From CAJQQY01 sp964352225 (GTDB taxonomy: Bacteria; Bacteroidota; Bacteroidia; Chitinophagales; Saprospiraceae), in the NCBI GenBank assembly GCA_964352225.1, contig CAYGRM010000229.1, positions 1 through 10,882 on the forward strand: 10,882 bases of DNA, written 5' to 3'. The position numbers and the translations under genes are program-made. Positions 6,601-10,882 of the stretch are shown here, piece by piece. Numbering within the stretch: position 1 is the first letter of the stretch; the number at the start of each line of letters is the position of its first letter. A model generated the notes under the pieces. That model had not been told where the DNA came from. It ran no database searches and was given only the letters and a program-made list of their open reading frames with translations.

Positions 6601-9274
6601 CTTTGAGAACCTTTCTCAAAATTCAAGTTCTTACGAATGGAATTTTGGAGATGGGAGTGGATCTTCAAATTTGGAAAATCCACCTCACGTTTATACTACA
6701 CCGGGAGTCTTTGATGTAACTTTAATTGCAATCGCTAGTGATGTTTGTCGAGATACCATTTCCATTGGAAGTTATATTTCTTTAGATGGGCCTGATGGCT
6801 CGTTTACTTTCGAAATGGATAATCCTTGTATCCCTACTGAGGTAAATTTCTTTGCTGAGTCCAATGATTTTTATACTTACATTTGGGATTTTGGAGACGG
6901 AACTCTAGATACTAGTGGTTATAAAATGACAGATACAGTATCTCATTATTATACTCAAATTTATGATGTTATTCCAACATTGATTTTAATTGATGACCAA
7001 GGTTGTAATCGATCAATATCACCAAATGATACCATAGCCTTAGTTGCTTTAGATGCTGATTTTACCGTAAGTGAAACTAAATTATGTGATAATAATCCTC
7101 CGGTTACTTTTACTAATTTATCAAATTCTAGTAATCCGATAATTGGAGTAGAATGGTATTTTGAGGGAGGAAATCCAGCTACCTCAACTGATTTTGAACC
7201 ACAAGTTTCTTATAGTGTTTCAGGAGTTTTTGATGTGATGTTGATCGTGGATAATGGCTCATGTTTAGATACAATGACCAAGACAGATTTTATCTCAGTA
7301 GGGGCAGTTCCGATGGCTGATTTTACGATGTCTACTGATGAAGGGTGCGCACCATTACCCGTTTCATTTACTGATGCTTCAACCATTTCCAATGGTTTTA
7401 TTGAAAAATGGGATTGGACTTTTTCTTCAACAAGTCCACCACCAACTTCAATAGCACAAAATCCAGATCATTTATTTTTGGTAGGCGAGGATGCACCTAT
7501 TCAGTTGAGGGTGACAAGCAATGAAGGCTGTATGGATTCGATTATAAAAATGGTATATGTTCATCCAATTGTAGAGCTGGAAGTTTCAGAAGGTACTACG
7601 ATTTGCCAAGGAGAGGTAGTTAACTTGTTAGGAACCATTTTGTCAGATCCAACAGGAGTTAGTTATTATTGGGAAGCTGATCCGACCTTAAGTTGTACTG
7701 ATTGTTTAAACCCATCGGTAAATCCATTGGATACCACTACTTATACTTTTGTGGCAGTAAGCCCTGAAAATTGTATGTATTCTACTAGCGTTACGGTGAA
7801 TGTACGAGATGAGGCAATTCCAATTGTAACTATTTCCAATGATACGACGATTTGTGCCAATGATGTTACACAAATATTTGCAAGTGGAGGAGATAATTTA
7901 GTGGGCTATGATTGGGATCAGTCGGCAGCAGGATTAACTTGCTATAATGCATGTAACAATCCAATTGCAAGTCCTATTTCTAATACTACTTATACGGTAA
8001 CGGTCACTAATCTTTCAGGATGTTCAAGCACAGCTTCGACAAATGTTTCTGTGTTTTATGAATTTCAGGAATTATTAGGAGAAGATCGAACCCTTTGCGA
8101 AGGCGATACGGCTCATCTTCAAGTACTAAATGGGAATAATCCATTTTGGATTTCTTCAGATGGATTGAGCTGTGCAGCTTGCCCAAATCCGATTGCTTCA
8201 CCAACTGAAACTTCAACTTATATAGTTCGAGTAGATTCAGATTTTGGATGTGAATTATTCGATACGATTACTATAAATATTTTAACTCCAGATGATATTG
8301 ATGCAGGGGATGATATAGCAGTTTGTGGAGGAACTCCAGCGCAGTTGACTGGTTTTGGAGAGGGAATTCCATCTTGGTCGCCTGCGGGAACTTTGAATCA
8401 AACAGATATTTTTAATCCGATTGCAACGCCAACAGAAACGACTACCTACTATTTTTCATTGGAAAATGGAGATTGTATTTTGACTGATTCTATGCGAGTT
8501 GAAATTATTGAAAAAACAGAAATTGATTTATTGGATCAAAGTATTTGTCTGGGAGAAGCATTGATTATGCAACCGATTGGAATTGCGGACACTTACCGAT
8601 GGTCACCACCTGAGGGACTTTCTATTCTTGATATTGAAAATCCAACCGCTTCTCCAACAGAAACGACAGAATATACCGTTATTGCGCAAGCAGGAACTTG
8701 TCCACCTGACACAGCCTCTGCGATTGTAGAAGTTTTGGAAAATCCGACATTGAATGTGGCAGGACTTTACCGATATTTTCCAGGTGATCCAATCGTGCTA
8801 GATGTTACCTCACTAGAGTCAGGAGATTACGTTTATCAATGGACTCCAGCCATTGGGCTGAGTTGTACAGATTGTCCAAACCCAACTGCTACCATAGATA
8901 CTTCGATGAATTATACGGTGATCATTACTGATTTGGAAACAGGATGTTCTAATTCCGAAATCGTCAAAGTTCGAAAAGTAAATGAGTGTAGCGAAGATTT
9001 AATTTCTATGCCCAATGCTTTCTCGCCCAACGGAGATGGGAATAATGATTTATATAAAATGTACTCAGGTACGATTGAGGAGATAGAATATTTTAGAGTA
9101 TTCGATCGATGGGGATCCTTAGTTTTTGAATCAAATGATCGCTACTTTGAATGGGATGGGAAATTTAATAGCAAGACAGTTGCGGAAGGAGTTTACATTT
9201 ATCTATTGTCTGGGAAATGTAAATTGGATGGAAGTACCATTATGAAAATGGGGGATATTACGATTCATCAATAA
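3689..9274 (+). CDS. Giant T9SS-secreted surface protein: 15 PKD domains, 6 Ig-like repeats, gliding-motility C-terminal domain
   Basis: An 1861-residue exported protein of roughly 200 kDa. Residues 1-22 form a signal peptide (MNLRKLLILMAW..., cleavage probably after NNA22), so ATG 3689 is the start; the frame runs back to a TTG at 3626 but that would bury the signal. Residues 26-1292 hold 15 PKD-like domains of 80-87 residues with WxFGDG variants (LWDFGDG at 314-320, EWNFGDG at 983-989, IWDFGDG at 1065-1071). Residues 1295-1763 hold six repeats of another beta-sandwich type with motif LSCTDCxNPxAxPTETTTY. Residues 1773-1861 are the type B T9SS sorting domain (PNAFSPNGDGNNDLYK, RVFDRWGSLVFES, WDGK, AEGVYIY). 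No enzymatic domain is visible. This layout is typical of Bacteroidota adhesins and surface fibres; partner or ligand is unknown. It appears monocistronic, flanked by a long leader and a strong terminator-like palindrome. Confidence 0.95.
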   Translation: MNLRKLLILMAWMGLFLSKNNAQVNADFSANITEGCGSLAVSFSDISTSINGTITEWSWDLGGVSANTQQPGRIFPQGIYEICLTVTDSNGDSDTECKTDYIKVYQIPIADFTADITSGCAPLEVVFEDLSSSPDGAITEWIWGVGGSQGVIVDDGSMTAIENNYTFSDGYNISLTITNENGCVGTISKDDFIVVSPAADIQVVADDQFQCTPPFNVNFTNQNIEANIEYSWSFGNGANYSGANPPTVTYQNPGLYDVTVVGIDMTTGCTETLLLEDYISVGYPIDFTFDQTEICAGAPVNFQDISGSSADNVLWDFGDGGISDDPNPTYTFETPGCFTVSLTRYENGCATTLPSDICIQVNELPSASYSVVNSIGCALPHTSSFVGSAQNTTMWFWEFGEDGEAGTSGAENPSITFTEYGSYPIYLTVSDGSGCSNTMIVDTVKITELNAAVFAGEIEGCAPLTFSLSDASTTIAPITDWYWEIDTPSGLLTSTDASPTFTIPDTGCYDIVMVVVNELGCVDTTILNNKVCVGMQPDVDFSASPTSACVNELVVFDDLSSSFANEWFWSFGDSIYAFVQNPEHEYIDTGSFDVTLAVFHYGCGNQLEKEDFIHTLAPKANFLVDQECSNPFDLQFINTSIGAETIAWDFGDLTTMNDTSVMDTVSYTYPDTGSYIITLTTYNSTTGCADTSEFLYYVTDPKAEFSFDTTQGCAPLTIVVENNSVFADTYYWSSGSATFSDHLIANPEITFGAAGTYDDIQLIITDINGCEDTLNYDGQIMANSVTVNFEATPPFGCNPLEVDFLENSSSFYGNVVAWDWNIGNGYIISDLQNPSFTFDSVGNYPVSLTITDDWNCQNTIEILDAVSVTQPFAKFKGDTSGCTISTVNFLNQSHGTGLTYEWTFGDGEISTDKNPSHNYLTEGIFTVCLTVTDVNGCTDIYCLDDYVEIADPVANFTSDTSFASCPPLIVHFENLSQNSSSYEWNFGDGSGSSNLENPPHVYTTPGVFDVTLIAIASDVCRDTISIGSYISLDGPDGSFTFEMDNPCIPTEVNFFAESNDFYTYIWDFGDGTLDTSGYKMTDTVSHYYTQIYDVIPTLILIDDQGCNRSISPNDTIALVALDADFTVSETKLCDNNPPVTFTNLSNSSNPIIGVEWYFEGGNPATSTDFEPQVSYSVSGVFDVMLIVDNGSCLDTMTKTDFISVGAVPMADFTMSTDEGCAPLPVSFTDASTISNGFIEKWDWTFSSTSPPPTSIAQNPDHLFLVGEDAPIQLRVTSNEGCMDSIIKMVYVHPIVELEVSEGTTICQGEVVNLLGTILSDPTGVSYYWEADPTLSCTDCLNPSVNPLDTTTYTFVAVSPENCMYSTSVTVNVRDEAIPIVTISNDTTICANDVTQIFASGGDNLVGYDWDQSAAGLTCYNACNNPIASPISNTTYTVTVTNLSGCSSTASTNVSVFYEFQELLGEDRTLCEGDTAHLQVLNGNNPFWISSDGLSCAACPNPIASPTETSTYIVRVDSDFGCELFDTITINILTPDDIDAGDDIAVCGGTPAQLTGFGEGIPSWSPAGTLNQTDIFNPIATPTETTTYYFSLENGDCILTDSMRVEIIEKTEIDLLDQSICLGEALIMQPIGIADTYRWSPPEGLSILDIENPTASPTETTEYTVIAQAGTCPPDTASAIVEVLENPTLNVAGLYRYFPGDPIVLDVTSLESGDYVYQWTPAIGLSCTDCPNPTATIDTSMNYTVIITDLETGCSNSEIVKVRKVNECSEDLISMPNAFSPNGDGNNDLYKMYSGTIEEIEYFRVFDRWGSLVFESNDRYFEWDGKFNSKTVAEGVYIYLLSGKCKLDGSTIMKMGDITIHQ
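3764..7564 (+). repeat. Coding tandem array of 15 PKD-like domains
   Basis: Approximate residue limits, counted from ATG 3689: 26-105, 108-196, 198-282, 284-362, 365-448, 449-534, 537-616, 618-699, 701-785, 785-868, 871-950, 952-1032, 1035-1119, 1121-1205 and 1207-1292. Fourteen of the 15 have one Cys near strand A (as in GCAPL) and one near the last hairpin (as in NGC), 54-63 residues apart, fitting one disulfide per domain. Domains 2, 9 and 15 share GCAPL most clearly. Units are well diverged at DNA level. Confidence 0.88.
7571..8977 (+). repeat. Coding tandem array of six Ig-like repeats (SCTDCxNPxAxPTETTTY family)
   Basis: Repeats at residues of about 1295-1373, 1378-1455, 1459-1531, 1536-1607, 1611-1682 and 1686-1763. 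Each has a W in the middle, then a NPxAxPTxTTTYxV strand. Repeats 1, 3 and 6 carry CxxC before it (C1336/C1339, C1495/C1498, C1726/C1729), repeat 2 has CYNAC (C1418/C1422), and repeats 4 and 5 lack it (TDIFNP, LDIENP). Repeats 4 and 5 share 14 identical bases at 8429-8442 and 8654-8667. The sixth lacks the N-terminal Cys found in the others (IC.GE becomes YFPGD). Confidence 0.8.
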
Positions 9275-9288
9275 TTTTCAATCTTGTA

Positions 9289-9339
9289 GGTTATTGAGTA
9301 ATTAGGTTGTTTTTAAAATAATCTAATTACTCAATAACT
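9289..9339. terminator. Bidirectional terminator-like palindrome between convergent genes
   Basis: A 16-bp perfect inverted repeat, GTTATTGAGTAATTAG (9290-9305) against 9323-9338, with further A-T and G-U pairs running almost through the 17-nt spacer. It sits 15 nt after the giant gene's stop and 4 nt before the stop of the convergent YigZ-family gene, so it can serve both transcripts. It has no G-C-rich base and no long T-run, so it may act by mRNA 3'-end protection as much as by intrinsic termination. Confidence 0.65.
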
Positions 9340-9343
9340 AATT

Positions 9344-9991
9344 TTACCTGGTCAACAAATACTCAATCTCCACTCCTTCAATTTCTTCCAAATCAGCCAC
9401 TTCTTCCACTCGCACTTGAGCAATTCCAGCTTTTATCAAAATCATTTTTTCTTCCAATTCACTTTTAGGAAGTGCGATTTGAATTTTTCCAATATTGCCA
9501 AAATCTTGGCTGACTATTTCAATGTCTAATTTTTTCAGCGTATTCATTACCTCGCTCATCAAGGCATAATCGAAAGTGATTTGGAAAATATCATCTAAAG
9601 TTTTTTCAATGATGTCGGCATTTTCTAAAGCGATTTGCGCACTTGTTCGATAAGCATTGATCAAGCCAGAAGTACCCAATTTTGTTCCACCAAAATATCG
9701 AACTACGACAATAAAAACATTGGTCAATCCATAGCTATCAATTTGTCCAAGAATTGGGCGACCAGCAGTTCCAGAAGGTTCGCCATCATCATTTGCTCGA
9801 AAATTATTATCGTCTAAACCTAATCGAAAAGCAAAACAATGATGTCTTGCTTTAAAATGTTCTTTCTTAACTTCTTCGAGATGTGCTTGCCACTCTTCTT
9901 CAGAATAGGCAGGGAAGGCATAAGCAAAAAACTTGCTACCACGATCTTTGAATTCGCCAATGCTGGAGGAGGAGATGGTTTTGTAATTCAT
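9344..9991 (-). CDS. YigZ/IMPACT-family protein (UPF0029 + DUF1949)
   Basis: Cytoplasmic protein of 215 residues, full family length. The N-terminal IMPACT/UPF0029 domain (about 15-125) has K20-F-F-A-Y, H50-H-C-F-A, the hallmark D68-D-G-E-P-S-G-T-A-G-R-P and V95-V-V-R-Y-F-G-G-T-K-L-G-T-S-G-L. The C-terminal DUF1949 ferredoxin-like domain (about 135-205) begins near ITFDYALMSEV. The bacterial members (E. coli YigZ) have no firmly assigned biochemical role; the eukaryotic homologue IMPACT regulates the eIF2alpha kinase GCN2, which bacteria lack, so that function should not be transferred. The ATG at 9991 gives the expected N-terminus; no SD is seen (AAAAGTAACTC precedes it). A lipoprotein gene lies 120 nt upstream on the same strand, with a palindromic element between. 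Confidence 0.94.
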   Translation of the reverse strand: MNYKTISSSSIGEFKDRGSKFFAYAFPAYSEEEWQAHLEEVKKEHFKARHHCFAFRLGLDDNNFRANDDGEPSGTAGRPILGQIDSYGLTNVFIVVVRYFGGTKLGTSGLINAYRTSAQIALENADIIEKTLDDIFQITFDYALMSEVMNTLKKLDIEIVSQDFGNIGKIQIALPKSELEEKMILIKAGIAQVRVEEVADLEEIEGVEIEYLLTR

Positions 9992-9998
9992 GAGTTAC

Positions 9999-10100
9999 TT
10001 TTGAATATCGAATAACGATTTAAGAACAAGGATTTGAGAAGTTTGACGAAGTTAATATACATAAGCACTTCTCAAATCATAAACCTTTGTTCGATATTTG
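9999..10100. repeat. Palindromic intergenic element, second copy of the left-edge repeat
   Basis: Outer arms AATATCGAA (10004-10012) and TTCGATATT (10090-10098) and inner arms GATTTGAGAAGT (10031-10042) and ACTTCTCAAATC (10067-10078) are all perfect, giving a nested hairpin of about 100 nt that nearly fills the gap between two minus-strand genes. AACAAGG on the left and CCTTTGTT on the right add imperfect pairing. Bases 9999-10028 match the inverted left edge of the window (1-30) at 27 of 30. It has no ORF, and looks like a small non-autonomous REP- or MITE-like element. Confidence 0.65.
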
Positions 10101-10111
10101 TTATGCAACAA

Positions 10112-10609
10112 TTAAAATAATTTGCTTCCCTTCGCTGCCCACCAAGGATGCACTTCAATCAACAATCGACCTGATTGAACCGCAGGATCCATCGCCGCCA
10201 ATCGTTCTGCTTCCTCTTTTGTTGGAACACTAAAAACGATAATTCCTTGAATATCCGATTCCGCCTCTTGACCAAATGGTCCAATCATACAAGCTCTTTT
10301 TTCATTAGCTAAAGTTCCTAAATGAGCCATGTGTGCAGCTTGAATTTGATCAGCTTCTTCTTTTGATTGATCTCTTTTTGGCCCTTCTTTTAAGAAGGCG
10401 ATAAAATACTTTTTCATCACATAAGTAATGTCCCCCTCAGGCATTTCGAAAGTTTCAAAAAGCGAGTCGGGGTAGGGTAGAAGCACTTGATCGGTATTAT
10501 GAGAATGGATTTCTGAAGCAGCTTTTTCAGATTGGTTGACAGGTTTTTGAGGTTTGGATTCGCAACTTAAAATAAAGATAACTGCAAAAAGAGGAAGTAG
10601 GTTTTTCAT
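10112..10609 (-). CDS. Lipoprotein with a YCII-related domain
   Basis: 165 residues. Residues 1-16 are a lipoprotein signal: K3, a hydrophobic run, then the lipobox I13-L-S-C16, so the mature protein would be lipid-anchored at C16, with a polar linker to about 55. Residues about 62-156 match the YCII/YciI ferredoxin-like family: YFIAFLKEGP at 68-77, H93-M-A-H96-L, a GPFG segment at 110-113, E133-E-A, then M140-D141-P-A-V-Q-S-G and a closing EVHPWW. The conserved His and Asp of this family, proposed active-site residues, are present (H93 or H96, and D141). Most YCII proteins are small and cytoplasmic, so an envelope-anchored form is less usual. No substrate is known. The ATG at 10609 is set by the signal peptide; the preceding bases (TCATTCCTCCA) are no SD. 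Confidence 0.87.
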   Translation of the reverse strand: MKNLLPLFAVIFILSCESKPQKPVNQSEKAASEIHSHNTDQVLLPYPDSLFETFEMPEGDITYVMKKYFIAFLKEGPKRDQSKEEADQIQAAHMAHLGTLANEKRACMIGPFGQEAESDIQGIIVFSVPTKEEAERLAAMDPAVQSGRLLIEVHPWWAAKGSKLF

Positions 10610-10640
10610 TGGAGGAATGATTTATTATTTCTAAATGATC

Positions 10641-10705
10641 TTATCCATAGGGATAAATTTTGGTGGAAAGGATGTCTTTTAAATTAACTAAATAAATTTA
10701 TTTAG
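10641..10705. repeat. Two small perfect palindromes upstream of the lipoprotein gene
   Basis: TTATCC (10641-10646) pairs with GGATAA (10651-10656) around a 4-nt loop. CTAAATAAATTTATTTAG (10688-10705) is an uninterrupted 18-bp palindrome. They lie 32 and 79 nt before the lipoprotein start, in the stretch where its promoter should be, so either could be an operator. The AT-rich one can arise by chance. No TAnnTTTG match for the minus strand is seen in 10610-10740. Confidence 0.4.
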
Positions 10706-10737
10706 ACTATTGTTTTATTTTTTACAAAAACAGTTTT

Positions 10738-10882
10738 CGACTTAGATCTAAAAGAGGTTACTAGTTTAACTTTTGGTTATTGCTTTAATCAACTAGTAAC
10801 CGACTTAGACCTAAAAGGTCACTAGTTAAACTTTTGATTACAACTTTAATCAACCAATTTCTGACTTAGATCTAAAGAAGGT
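10738..10882. repeat. Divergent ~62-bp tandem repeat with internal hairpins, running off the window
   Basis: Unit 1 is 10738-10800 (63 bp), unit 2 is 10801-10861 (61 bp) and unit 3 starts at 10862 and is cut after 21 bp. Each begins YGACTTAGAYCTAAA. Units 1 and 2 agree at about 50 of 61 aligned bases with one 2-bp gap; unit 3 agrees with unit 1 at 18 of 21. Inside unit 1, GTTACTAGTT (10757-10766) pairs perfectly with AACTAGTAAC (10791-10800). Both full units also hold an inner 7-bp stem with a 6-nt loop (TTGGTTA or TTGATTA with TAATCAA). The unit length is not a fixed multiple of three and no ORF spans it. Confidence 0.75.

Noticed and set aside
4530..8216. Short open frames in other frames within the giant gene
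   Set aside because: They are shadows of the repeat-coding frame, with no signal peptide or domain of their own.
10738..10882. CRISPR array
   Set aside because: Similarity runs along the whole 61-63 bp unit, not as identical repeats separated by unrelated spacers, and the units differ at many positions. No cas gene is in the window. The array is cut, so it is not fully excluded.

Overview
The window looks like chromosomal DNA of a free-living member of the Bacteroidota, probably a Saprospiraceae- or Cytophagia-like lineage. Three things point there: an AT-rich sequence, a giant secreted PKD-repeat protein ending in the gliding-motility/type IX secretion C-terminal domain, and start regions that lack Shine-Dalgarno sequences. 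Two intergenic gaps also carry minus-strand matches to the Bacteroidota -7 consensus TAnnTTTG. Lineage is inferred from domain content only.

Left part (1-3238): three minus-strand genes, transcribed in the order VOC-family metalloenzyme (2837-3238), AdiC-like amino acid/polyamine transporter (1511-2794) and Rieske non-heme-iron oxygenase alpha subunit (254-1339). The first two are 42 nt apart and could be co-transcribed. The third follows a 171-nt gap with its own possible promoter and repeat-like DNA. Together they would fit uptake and oxidative modification of a small nitrogenous or aromatic compound, but nothing fixes the substrate. The far left edge (1-253) has no gene; it holds the end of a dispersed palindromic element and a strong GC-rich hairpin.

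Centre (3239-9274): a 450-nt non-coding leader, then one plus-strand gene of 5.6 kb. It encodes an 1861-residue cell-surface or secreted protein with a signal peptide, 15 PKD-like domains, 6 Ig-like repeats of a second family and a T9SS C-terminal sorting domain. Each domain carries a regular cysteine pattern.

Right part (9275-10882): a near-perfect 51-nt palindrome separates the giant gene from a convergent YigZ/IMPACT-family gene (9344-9991, minus). Upstream of that lie a palindromic intergenic element related to the left-edge one and a YCII-domain lipoprotein gene (10112-10609, minus). The last 145 nt hold a divergent ~62-bp tandem repeat with internal inverted repeats that runs off the window.

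I do not see a convincing new multi-gene system. The most interesting material is non-coding (the dispersed palindromic element, the right-edge tandem repeat, the GC-rich hairpin and a 10-bp periodic repeat), plus the disulfide-patterned architecture of the giant surface protein.
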